DNA from: a virus
Direction: 5' to 3' (one strand)
Virus record (IMG/VR): IMGVR_UViG_3300033147_000423
Span: 1-35,753 of that record
Length of the DNA: 35,753 nucleotides
Shown: piece by piece, positions 25,026-34,415 of the stretch
Numbering within the stretch: position 1 is the stretch's first letter
Layout: every line of letters starts with the position of its first letter
Translations under genes and position numbers: made by a program
Notes under the pieces: generated by a model
Told to the model about the DNA's origin: nothing
Seen by the model: only the letters and a program-made list of their open reading frames with translations
Databases searched by the model: none

Positions 25026-25033
25026 GTATTTAA
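25026..25033 (+). promoter_or_regulatory. GTATTTAA box directly after a terminator
   Basis: The GTATTTAA box ends 5 nt before the ATG at 25039 and starts on the base after the terminator T-run. Transcription from upstream ends here, so the gene at 25039 needs a new start point. This is the best single argument that the box is a promoter, here giving a leaderless mRNA. Confidence 0.5.
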
Positions 25034-25038
25034 AAGTT

Positions 25039-25398
25039 ATGGCCAAAATCACCATTCAGTGCGTTGACTGCGACAAAGACCGGGAAATTCAATTCGCACA
25101 CCGGAGCCTAATTAAACGTTGCAAAGATTGTCAAATAGAATATAACCGAGATCAAGCCCGTAATCGATATCGAAAGAAACGTGGGATACCATTAGATAAA
25201 CCGATTATTACGCCTAAACCTCCAAAGAGGAAGAAAGAACCAAAACCCGAACGCCCGTACTTTACAACTAAAGAAATTCAGGTTGTCAAAAATCCCAAAA
25301 TTGTTCAAAGAACCCCTAAAGAGGAAAAACAACACCAAGAAGCTGTTGACTACCTATTCTCCCTTATAGATGACGACTCAACTACTGATGATTGGTAG
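25039..25398 (+). CDS. Small basic zinc-knuckle protein
   Basis: 119 residues from ATG 25039. CVDC (8-11) and CKDC (about 28-31) form a zinc knuckle, followed by an Arg-rich helix (RDQARNRYRKKRG), a Lys/Pro linker and an acidic C-terminal helix. Probably nucleic-acid-binding by composition; function unknown. There is no ribosome site, and the start follows a GTATTTAA box. It ends 1 nt before the end of the convergent Nudix gene. Confidence 0.72.
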   Translation: MAKITIQCVDCDKDREIQFAHRSLIKRCKDCQIEYNRDQARNRYRKKRGIPLDKPIITPKPPKRKKEPKPERPYFTTKEIQVVKNPKIVQRTPKEEKQHQEAVDYLFSLIDDDSTTDDW

Positions 25399-25399
25399 A

Positions 25400-25807
25400 C
25401 TAAGGAAAACCAGCAGCAGGCTTTTCTAAAATCTTAAGGACACCCGAATAAACGTCCTTCAAACCCCAAACCTCAGCAGGAGAAAACCAATTTAATTCAG
25501 TAAACTCATTATTAGGGTTAGCACACCCACCCGTTTTACGACAAACCACATAAGTCACACCCGTACGCCAATTGCAAATCTGACTATGGCCCTGAGGTTT
25601 AACCTCAAAGCCAGTTTCCTCAAAAGCTTCCCTAGTAGCTGTTTCACCAGGACATTCGCCATCTTCAGCATGGCCCGCTGGGAAACACCACTTTCCCTTA
25701 CGATCATCATTATTGGTTGCCTTGCCCAAAAGAACCCTGCCGCTGTCATCATAAATAACAGCAATTGAAGCTAAGTGTGGTTCTTCGACTAATAATAAGA
25801 GTTTCAT
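25400..25807 (-). CDS. Nudix hydrolase
   Basis: 135 residues with a full Nudix box at 45-67: GHAEDGE, seven residues, then REAFEETGF (G45, E51, R59, E60, E63, E64, G66). WCFPAGHAE before the box and the general length fit the MutT-like or ADP-ribose-type branch. Nudix enzymes hydrolyse nucleoside diphosphates linked to other groups; the substrate here is not evident. It is divergent from the NucS-like gene and shares an inverted repeat with it, so the pair is probably controlled together. A nucleotide-pool cleaning role would complement a mismatch endonuclease (inference). Confidence 0.92.
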   Translation of the reverse strand: MKLLLLVEEPHLASIAVIYDDSGRVLLGKATNNDDRKGKWCFPAGHAEDGECPGETATREAFEETGFEVKPQGHSQICNWRTGVTYVVCRKTGGCANPNNEFTELNWFSPAEVWGLKDVYSGVLKILEKPAAGFP

Positions 25808-25849
25808 TATAGACTTCTAATTTATTTTTGTACTAGTATATAGTCTATA
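25808..25849. promoter_or_regulatory. Symmetric control region between nudix and nucS
   Basis: The 42-nt gap begins with TATAGACT and ends with AGTCTATA, a perfect 8-bp inverted repeat whose arms touch the two start codons (ATG on minus, GTG on plus). The middle is AT-rich, with GTATATAG at 25836-25843. Each gene thus starts right after the same AGTCTATA word. This fits an operator or a symmetric divergent promoter; neither gene has a Shine-Dalgarno. Confidence 0.55.
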
Positions 25850-26494
25850 GTGGCAGCAAACATCCGAGTTGAACAATCCTTCGTCCTATATGCTTATTGT
25901 AGTGTCCAATATGACGGTCGTGCAAAATCCTACCTGGATCCAGGAAACTACCTAATCACCCATAAAAACGACGGTACTTTACGTATCGACGGTGGTGCCC
26001 TTTGTACCCCCCTAAACTACCAGCCCCCCGGAGCCATTCTTTATAAAAAAGGAAATCGATTAATTTCTAAACGAAAATGTGAAACGATTATTATCGAAAT
26101 TTTCAACATGCATCATTATCAAGAACTTAAAGATTGGTCTTTTAATAAAATCGAAATAACAAAAACCGAAGCAGAACTCCGAGATCGCTTGTACGATAAC
26201 ATCGAACAGGTTTTGAATATAAAAGTTAAGGAAATATTTAAGGAATTTAAAACACCTGTTGGTTTAATTGACATTTTAGTTATTGATGAACACGATACTT
26301 ATCATGTTATTGAAGTAAAGCGCGGAAAATCTAATCTTGCTACATGCAGCCAGCTAGAACGTTATACTTATTATTTCATTTCGATTATGAAAAATGTTCA
26401 AGATTATATTGCTAGTCCTGATATTAGTACAAATGCTCTTAACTTTGCTAATGAAAATTTTCAGAATTATTTAAAAGCTGAACACGTATCTTAA
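25850..26494 (+). CDS. nucS: NucS/EndoMS-type mismatch-specific endonuclease
   Basis: 214 residues covering both NucS domains. The N-terminal DNA-binding half has CSVQYDGRAKSYL (R24), LITHKNDGTLRIDGG, and PLNYQPPGA. The C-terminal RecB-like nuclease has GLIDILVID (D141) and HVIEVKRGKS (E155, K157) followed by SQLERY. The D...E-x-K triad and the QL.RY motif match archaeal EndoMS and actinobacterial NucS, which cut both strands at mismatches and act in a MutS-independent mismatch repair. The start is GTG without a ribosome site. The usual C-terminal clamp-binding peptide is not clearly visible. Such a gene in a phage-like replication context is unusual. Confidence 0.88.
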   Translation: MAANIRVEQSFVLYAYCSVQYDGRAKSYLDPGNYLITHKNDGTLRIDGGALCTPLNYQPPGAILYKKGNRLISKRKCETIIIEIFNMHHYQELKDWSFNKIEITKTEAELRDRLYDNIEQVLNIKVKEIFKEFKTPVGLIDILVIDEHDTYHVIEVKRGKSNLATCSQLERYTYYFISIMKNVQDYIASPDISTNALNFANENFQNYLKAEHVS

Positions 26495-26520
26495 AAACAG
26501 ATAATATTTAGAGGTTCCAA

Positions 26521-26820
26521 ATGAACGAAGAGATGAAGCTATTATTAGAAAAGTATGATGATGAGTTGGCTCAACTTAAAATTCTTCCGCATCGTTCTGA
26601 GGATTATTGTGGCGAAATCGGGATTCAGGGCCTCCAAGACAATATGAAACAAATGGCTCATGCCCGATGGATGATTAGTCAGATGGTTGATAAGCCTGAT
26701 GTTGAGGAGTGGTCTGATTGTAAGATTAATCGTTGGCGTGGGTTTATTCAGGGTGTTCTTTGGTGCAACAAAATTAGAGGCATTTTAGAAATGCGCGGTG
26801 AGGACCAGGACACCACCTGA
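26521..26820 (+). CDS. Small helical hypothetical protein
   Basis: 99 residues, acidic and helical throughout, with AGAGG 6 nt before the ATG. Not recognised. It lies between the NucS-like gene and a zinc-finger protein on the same strand and may belong to the same unit. Confidence 0.68.
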   Translation: MNEEMKLLLEKYDDELAQLKILPHRSEDYCGEIGIQGLQDNMKQMAHARWMISQMVDKPDVEEWSDCKINRWRGFIQGVLWCNKIRGILEMRGEDQDTT

Positions 26821-26822
26821 TA

Positions 26823-26830
26823 GTATTTAA
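26823..26830 (+). promoter_or_regulatory. GTATTTAA box, 5 nt before start codon
   Basis: The GTATTTAA box ends 5 nt before the ATG at 26836, in the short gap after the preceding stop; no Shine-Dalgarno is present. Confidence 0.45.
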
Positions 26831-26835
26831 ATTTC

Positions 26836-27315
26836 ATGACTAAAGTTAAATATCGCAAATGCCCTAAATGTGGCAAGAAGATGGCTCTTCGGAAGTCTCA
26901 TACCAAGGGGACTAAATTCTGGGGCTGTATGGCATTTAGGGAGGACGGTTGCGATGGAACGGCTCCATATTATGGGGCGGGCGCTCGTGCGGGGCTTGAT
27001 TTAGATATCCGAGAAATTGAAAACGGGTATGTTGTTGTGTCTGCCAATAAATATTGTGACAATGTTGAGGATGAAGAGGCTCCAGAGCATTATTGTGCTG
27101 ATCGTAGTGAACTTAGAGAGTTTTTATCTCAGGTTTTACAAGATGAAGTAGAGAATCTTTTAGCTCGAATTGAAACTTCGACTGAATTTGTAGATGAAAT
27201 AGATCAAAAAGTTGTTAAGGATGTTAAAGTAAAAGTCGCACAACGTGGCACCAAAAGCATCGACGAAATAATGAAGAAAGTCGCAGCAGCTAAGAAAAAA
27301 GCTGCTTCTGGTTGA
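26836..27315 (+). CDS. Topoisomerase-type zinc-finger protein
   Basis: 159 residues. CPKCGKKMALRK ... FWGC ... C (C9, C12, C31, C39) is the C4 zinc finger found at the C-terminus of type IA topoisomerases, here as a stand-alone protein. The middle is acidic with two further cysteines, and the C-terminal 60 residues form a charged helix ending in an Ala/Lys-rich tail. Likely binds single-stranded nucleic acid. It is the last plus-strand gene before the minus-strand virion block. Its start follows a GTATTTAA box. Confidence 0.78.
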   Translation: MTKVKYRKCPKCGKKMALRKSHTKGTKFWGCMAFREDGCDGTAPYYGAGARAGLDLDIREIENGYVVVSANKYCDNVEDEEAPEHYCADRSELREFLSQVLQDEVENLLARIETSTEFVDEIDQKVVKDVKVKVAQRGTKSIDEIMKKVAAAKKKAASG

Positions 27316-27341
27316 CTCCGCATGTGTGGTTCCACGGTTTA

Positions 27342-27359
27342 TCGATAAGGAAGTTATGG
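27342..27359 (+). repeat. 18-bp direct repeat, left copy
   Basis: TCGATAAGGAAGTTATGG, identical to the copy at 27750-27767, 408 bp away. The two copies bracket a GC-rich segment with one gene. Each lies just beyond the stop codon of a minus-strand gene. Confidence 0.85.
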
Positions 27360-27376
27360 AGATCAGGCTTTCACCG

Positions 27377-27727
27377 CTACCCGTCGTCCTGTTTTGTGGG
27401 AACCCAGGGCTCCACGACGTCCAGCCATCCCTCGTCCCCATTCGTCCTGATGACATGGACCACGAACAGGGGGCGTCGTAGAACCCGCGCAACTCGCAGG
27501 CGGTGGTTCCCGTCCCACAGAACGAAGATCCGGCGAACGCCGCACCAGGCGCCCACCACGTCGTGTTGGGGTACCTTGTTGTCCAAGACGCCGTCTGGAT
27601 CCAAGAGAATCCGCTCAATCTTGAGCGCGCGAGGCAGCTTGCTGCTGTTCAGGTAGACTAGCTCGGTGGGGACCAACCACGGTCCTGGCCGTAGCTGGCG
27701 AGAGCTGGTCGGAGGTTTCGCTGGCAT
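27377..27727 (-). CDS. ParB/Srx-like domain protein in a GC-rich cassette
   Basis: 116 residues. The C-terminal part reads as a ParB-like nuclease/CTPase fold: LPRALKIERILLDPDG, then VLWDGNHRLRVARVL followed by PLFVVHVI. The DGNHR..A motif is the phosphate-binding signature of ParB/Srx-type domains. It is far shorter than chromosomal ParB and has no helix-turn-helix region, so partitioning is unlikely; small ParB-like proteins of this kind are common in phages, with mostly unknown roles. AGGG lies about 7 nt before the ATG. Base composition is far more GC-rich than the flanking plus-strand genes, a sign of transfer, and the gene sits between 18-bp direct repeats. Confidence 0.6.
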   Translation of the reverse strand: MPAKPPTSSRQLRPGPWLVPTELVYLNSSKLPRALKIERILLDPDGVLDNKVPQHDVVGAWCGVRRIFVLWDGNHRLRVARVLRRPLFVVHVIRTNGDEGWLDVVEPWVPTKQDDG

Positions 27728-27749
27728 CTACACGCCCTGCATGAATTTC

Positions 27750-27767
27750 TCGATAAGGAAGTTATGG
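27750..27767 (+). repeat. 18-bp direct repeat, right copy
   Basis: Identical to 27342-27359. It lies 68 bp beyond the stop of the minus-strand fibre gene ending at 27835. The bases around it (27728-27834) contain no gene. Confidence 0.85.
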
Positions 27768-27834
27768 GGTTGATTCCGTAGACCGATTCTGGGGAGCCTG
27801 AATCGAAATTGATAATGGTTATTGCGGTCGGCTG

Positions 27835-29562
27835 TCAAGCTGGTGTCGGGGCTGCGGGGAATCCGATCACGTCAACCCAACCGTAGACCACGCCAAGGAC
27901 GGATGGAGATCCCCCAGCCGCGTTGCTCTCAAAAAAACCAGCACCGTCAATGGGAAGCTCAAACTCAACCGAGACCAAGCCCGCAGCGCCTCCCGTTCCT
28001 GTGTCGGCAGGAATGACCGTGCGTAGCCCACGATTCAAGCCCACTCCGGAGGAGTAGCCCTCTCCTGGTCGTCGGTAGTTCACTGCGCTCAAATCAGTCG
28101 CGTGGGAGTTTGATGCCTGGTAAGTTGTCAGAGCAAACCGCGCAGTTCTTGGAATGTCAGGTATTTCCAGCGGGGAGGACACGCAGGCTGCGGAGAAGGA
28201 AATTCCAACGGGAACACTGAATGATGCGAGGTTGGTACCTATTAGAGCCTTCCGCCGCCTCCCAGCATCCTCGTAAACCACGGGGCGAATCCCGCCGCCC
28301 TCGAAGCCCCCTCCATCTCTGACCCAGGCAACCCGCCGCCAGCTCGCACCATGGTCGTACAGGGGGCAGACGTGCTGAGTAGATACAACGGCAAAGCCAC
28401 CGTCGCTGACCCAAACCGCGAGCCAGCTCGGCGTCTGGACCGCTCCGTTGTCTTGCCGCACGCCTATCGTGAGCGCGGACGAGGCAGCCACGGTGCGGGA
28501 TGTAGGAACCACGACAACCGTGCCCGCTGCGCTCAACGTGTTGATCCGCTCCCGGTTGATGGTCGCGGTGTCCGGCTGGATGGTCGCGTTGTGAATGATG
28601 GAGTAAGTAGCTCCCGTGAGGTCCCCTCCCGGGATGGCTGCTACCAGCGTGCAGGCTTCTTCCCCAAGGATCTCAATGACGCGAGACCATCCTCCTGAGT
28701 CGTTACCGATCAGGTCTCCAAACGATATGGACCGGGCGATCTCGGAGCCTGCCGAAAACGTGGCAGCAGTCCCAACCGTGGTGAGGGTTCCGGTTCTCGG
28801 GTTGTAGGGCGTAAAAAAACCATCGCCCTCAGTGGCAGAGTAGATCGCGCCGGAAGCGGTGATGGTGTTCCCTGATTGCGAGCAATTCACAGACCCCGAT
28901 GCGAGGTTGTCCAGCCCGACCTCATCAATCCCAAGGTTTTGCGGGAACCCCGTTCCGCCAGCGTGCCCCAGGGTGATGTCAATGACTTTCTCGGCCGTGA
29001 CCGTGATGTCTGCCGAGTCGTTTCGGTCTCGGCAGGACCCAGGCAGAACATGGACATCATTCTCGCCGACGCCAACAGCACCAGCGCGGTTCCCCCAAAC
29101 CTGAAGCCCTTGGATGTAGTTCGTCGACAGGCCACCCCCTGTTAATCCCGTAACCGTTGCCCCAGCAAAATCCACCATACTGCCAGAGGGAAAGTCAGTA
29201 ACAGTGCCGCTTGCACCAATTGTAATAACACCACGTGTCCCAGAAACAACAGTACCCGGGACAATATTGATTGCGCCTGAATTTCCGCTCATACCACCTC
29301 CAGCTCCCGAGGTGATCGAGACGCCGCCACCGATACCAGTCGCTCCCCCCGCGCCGCCAGATGTAATAAATATAGCACCACCACCGCCTGTCGCCCCGCC
29401 TTGACCAGCAGTTAAAGCAAGCGTAGTTCCGGTTCCAGCTCCAGTCCCATCGGCGGAGTCAATCATTTCCGTGACGATTAGGGGCACATTAGCTGCATTT
29501 AATGTGTTACATTCAGTTAACTGACCAGTAAGATCATCCTTGCCATATAAAGTTGTAGACAT
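27835..29562 (-). CDS. Fibre or adhesin protein with Gly-rich region
   Basis: 575 residues. The N-terminal 40 residues match those of the fibre gene ending at 29613 (MS..L.G.D..TGQ.T pattern, then LN..P). A Gly-rich region (about 45-105, for example GGATGGGGAIFITSGGAG) may form polyglycine-type helices as in phage adhesins. The DFAGATVTGL segment near 130 is also shared with the paralogue. From about residue 140 to the end the DNA is strongly GC-rich and the protein is beta-rich, probably the receptor-binding part, acquired from another source. The ribosome site is TAGAGGG, 5 nt before the ATG. Role in host attachment is inferred. Confidence 0.75.
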   Translation of the reverse strand: MSTTLYGKDDLTGQLTECNTLNAANVPLIVTEMIDSADGTGAGTGTTLALTAGQGGATGGGGAIFITSGGAGGATGIGGGVSITSGAGGGMSGNSGAINIVPGTVVSGTRGVITIGASGTVTDFPSGSMVDFAGATVTGLTGGGLSTNYIQGLQVWGNRAGAVGVGENDVHVLPGSCRDRNDSADITVTAEKVIDITLGHAGGTGFPQNLGIDEVGLDNLASGSVNCSQSGNTITASGAIYSATEGDGFFTPYNPRTGTLTTVGTAATFSAGSEIARSISFGDLIGNDSGGWSRVIEILGEEACTLVAAIPGGDLTGATYSIIHNATIQPDTATINRERINTLSAAGTVVVVPTSRTVAASSALTIGVRQDNGAVQTPSWLAVWVSDGGFAVVSTQHVCPLYDHGASWRRVAWVRDGGGFEGGGIRPVVYEDAGRRRKALIGTNLASFSVPVGISFSAACVSSPLEIPDIPRTARFALTTYQASNSHATDLSAVNYRRPGEGYSSGVGLNRGLRTVIPADTGTGGAAGLVSVEFELPIDGAGFFESNAAGGSPSVLGVVYGWVDVIGFPAAPTPA

Positions 29563-29563
29563 A

Positions 29564-29595
29564 ATCGCCCTCTAATTAAAATTTGAATGTAGTTA
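29564..29595 (-). repeat. Duplicated leader of the two paralogous fibre genes (copy 1)
   Basis: 32 bp directly upstream of the fibre start at 29562, identical in 30 of 32 positions to 31758-31789 upstream of the other fibre gene. It includes the ribosome site TAGAGG and an AT-rich stretch that may be part of the promoter. The duplication covers leader plus the N-terminal coding region. Confidence 0.8.
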
Positions 29596-29612
29596 TGGAA
29601 TAATGAAAAAAC

Positions 29613-31754
29613 TTATACTAAATAATCTCGAACAAAATCCATTCCTAGATGATCACAGACGGCTCGAACAAATGCTTCCATGCGGACTTCTAAACCAGCC
29701 CCAGTAGCTGTATTTTCAGAACGATAAATCCATTCTCCAGTTGCAGTATCGTGTGGTGAGATTAATGTGATATTTCCCATCGCATCTCCGACCTTTACTT
29801 CACCTGCATCGGCGAATATGACACCACCGCTACCAGTAAGTGCGCCAACTGGAGCAGTAGTCGCATTAGCCATGTGGAATACACCTTCCCCATCCGTTGT
29901 TGCAGCAACACCAGGGTTAGAAAGGCCATAACCGAAATTGCCTCTTTGGCCAGACGCACCGGGGACCGTGCCATTTGATACCAGAAAATGCCCGCTACTT
30001 CCTGAGCCCTGGCCGCCGTCTCCTGTAGTGAAAGATATATTTCCACCATCACCAGTTCCACCTGAGAAACCACCGCCGCCAGCAGTTCCGAAAATGCCGC
30101 CACCATTGCCTGAACCGCCATCGGCAGCGTAAGCTGCTATAAGACCAACACCTCCTCCGGTCCCATTGCCAAATGGCTGGCCGCCATGCACCTCTCCAGC
30201 ACCACCTTGCTGGTTTCCAGCACCGGCACTGCCACCAACCACTTTAACAGTGGCACCAATGCCAGCCACAGTATTTGTACCACCGTCAATGCACAATACA
30301 GCATCCGCCGCATCCGCCAAGGTAATTCTAAAATTGCCACCCCCGCAAATTTTGATATTTGTAGGTATAGTAACATCATTACTGAGGGTAATACCACCAG
30401 CGCCAGCTATAGTTAAAAGGCCGGCCGAGGACAGGATCAGCGAACCCGAGACCGTGGTGCCCAGGGTCAGGCTGTTGCCCGTGACGTTGAAGCTCGACGC
30501 CAGGTCCATGTCGAATGTCGCTCCCTGGGTGCCGCTGACGGCGAAGTTCCCGGTCGCGTCGGTGACGATGGAACCGTCGCCCGTGTCGTACGCCTGCTGG
30601 AGGTCGTTGCCGGCGCCGCTCGCCAGGTTGCTGAAGCTGATCGGGGTCACGTCACCCCAGCCGACTTGGAAAGCCGTGCCCGCAGGGTTGGACTGCAGAA
30701 CTGCGACCTTAGTCTGGACCATCGTACCGGTCGGGGAGGCGTCGTCGGCCATGGTCGTGTTGACGATGCCACCGACCGAGGCGTCCGGGGAAGCGTCGAT
30801 CGTGATCGTGCCGCCAGCACCGGCCACGACGGCTGAGATCTCGTAGAAACCTGCATTGGTCGCCATGCTGGGATTCTGGTAGAGGATGATGTCGCCGACG
30901 GCGAACAGGGTACTCGGGTCCAAGGTGACGAACGTAATCACGTTGGACGAGATGTCCGACAGATCCGTGGTCCCGGCCGCAGCTGGATCGATATTAAATA
31001 CTATACCAGCAGACATAGCCGCGTCAGCAGTATATCCAGTGTTGCCGGATATAAACTGGGTCCCAGATGCAAATCCACCACTGGCCTGCAAATTACGAGC
31101 AATTTTTACGTCATTATCAAATATGACATCTTCCCCAAGCCCGCCAGTAGTATCACCCCCCGCAGTGATAATTTCAGCAAGGGTCGGCACCGGTGCTATA
31201 CCGTGGAAATGATCACTATGAGCATATGTAAGCGCGACCCCGGCGCTCGGCATGGACCCGGCCGCGTGGGTGGTTTCGGCTGGGGGAGCGAGGAGGCCGA
31301 ATGGGGCGATTAAGCTTAACTGACAGCTTTTCTTATTGTTGCCATCTGCGCTATCCTCGATAATAAAAAGGTCTGTCGCGACGGGGGCTCCCTTCGCAGT
31401 AATTGCCGCAATCTCACCAGCAGTGTCATCGTGAATAGCTGTTCCATCAGCACCATCATCGACTGTTGGATTGGGATAAGTACCACCTAAATCACCGCCA
31501 GCAGCACCATTTGGAGGAACTGATAAACCAGTAATTGTTGCTCCAGCAAAATCGAATGTACTACCAGGTGCAACAGTAGTGGTGATCCCAGAGCGAGCAA
31601 TGGTTAATGAGGTAGCGGTCGTTGTACCAAACGCCAGCGCGCCTGTTGAGTCAATATTGTCTGCTATAAGCGCAGGCATTAATCCTGGATTTAATGAACT
31701 GACGCTAGTTTTTTGACCGGTTATAGTATCCTGGCCTGATAGATTAATAGACAT
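29613..31754 (-). CDS. Large fibre protein with Gly-rich adhesin-like region
   Basis: 713 residues. The N-terminal anchor is shared with the 27835-29562 gene. GGDLGGTYPNP (about 85-95) is a motif common in phage tail proteins. The middle (about 255-445) is encoded by strikingly GC-rich DNA while both flanks are AT-rich. A Gly-rich region follows (about 515-590, GGGGFSGGTGDGG type). The C-terminus (HDTATGEWIYRSENTATG, then LEVRMEAFVRAVCDHLG) looks like a conserved fibre tail end. It is probably a trimeric tail fibre or side fibre that contacts the host surface. The ribosome site is TTAGAGG. Confidence 0.77.
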   Translation of the reverse strand: MSINLSGQDTITGQKTSVSSLNPGLMPALIADNIDSTGALAFGTTTATSLTIARSGITTTVAPGSTFDFAGATITGLSVPPNGAAGGDLGGTYPNPTVDDGADGTAIHDDTAGEIAAITAKGAPVATDLFIIEDSADGNNKKSCQLSLIAPFGLLAPPAETTHAAGSMPSAGVALTYAHSDHFHGIAPVPTLAEIITAGGDTTGGLGEDVIFDNDVKIARNLQASGGFASGTQFISGNTGYTADAAMSAGIVFNIDPAAAGTTDLSDISSNVITFVTLDPSTLFAVGDIILYQNPSMATNAGFYEISAVVAGAGGTITIDASPDASVGGIVNTTMADDASPTGTMVQTKVAVLQSNPAGTAFQVGWGDVTPISFSNLASGAGNDLQQAYDTGDGSIVTDATGNFAVSGTQGATFDMDLASSFNVTGNSLTLGTTVSGSLILSSAGLLTIAGAGGITLSNDVTIPTNIKICGGGNFRITLADAADAVLCIDGGTNTVAGIGATVKVVGGSAGAGNQQGGAGEVHGGQPFGNGTGGGVGLIAAYAADGGSGNGGGIFGTAGGGGFSGGTGDGGNISFTTGDGGQGSGSSGHFLVSNGTVPGASGQRGNFGYGLSNPGVAATTDGEGVFHMANATTAPVGALTGSGGVIFADAGEVKVGDAMGNITLISPHDTATGEWIYRSENTATGAGLEVRMEAFVRAVCDHLGMDFVRDYLV

Positions 31755-31757
31755 ATG

Positions 31758-31789
31758 ATCGTCCTCTAATTAAAATTTGAATGTAATTA
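31758..31789 (-). repeat. Duplicated leader of the two paralogous fibre genes (copy 2)
   Basis: 30 of 32 positions match 29564-29595. The 105-bp gap between the two fibre genes (31755-31859) holds this leader and nothing else I recognise. Confidence 0.8.
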
Positions 31790-31859
31790 ATGAGATAATT
31801 ATAATCGAAAAATCAAATTAATCGAGAAGCAATCCCTCTTCCTATTCTTCGATTGACTA

Positions 31860-34250
<2,391 letters not shown>

Positions 34251-34271
34251 TTATTCTACCTGTTTTTATAT

Positions 34272-34415
34272 TTAACCAACATTTTGTTCAGAAATTACGT
34301 CCTCTTTATAGAACGATTCAGGCCGAAAAGCAAGAGGCATCGATGTTTCCTTTTCAACAATAGTTGTGCCAAATTTAATTATTAAAAATTTGGGTTTAAT
34401 AGTTAAATTTGCCAT
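34272..34415 (-). CDS. 47-residue hypothetical protein
   Basis: A short minus-strand ORF filling the gap between the collagen-like fibre gene and the 34403 gene. The ATG overlaps the end of the upstream gene by 13 bases, with GAGATGGA as a possible ribosome site. The product starts MANLTIKPKFLII and has no known motif. Its compact fit between two same-strand genes is the main support. Confidence 0.55.
   Translation of the reverse strand: MANLTIKPKFLIIKFGTTIVEKETSMPLAFRPESFYKEDVISEQNVG

Larger units (their letters stand above)
27342..27767. mobile_element. Possible inserted cassette between direct repeats
   Basis: The segment consists of an 18-bp direct repeat, about 390 bp of mostly GC-rich DNA with one ParB-like gene, and the second repeat copy. 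No transposase or terminal inverted repeats are seen, so it is not a classical insertion sequence; a recombination-derived cassette or duplication is more likely. The 90 bases on each side hold no gene. Confidence 0.4.

Noticed and set aside
27308-27480. Plus-strand reading through the left direct repeat (..FIDKEVM..) as a gene interrupted by the cassette
   Set aside because: The frame has stops at 27269-27274 upstream and at 27479, and only a dozen residues look coding; too little to call a broken gene.
30994-31001. Minus-strand GTATTTAA (TTAAATAC)
   Set aside because: Inside the large fibre gene at a GC boundary, with no minus-strand start downstream; taken as chance.
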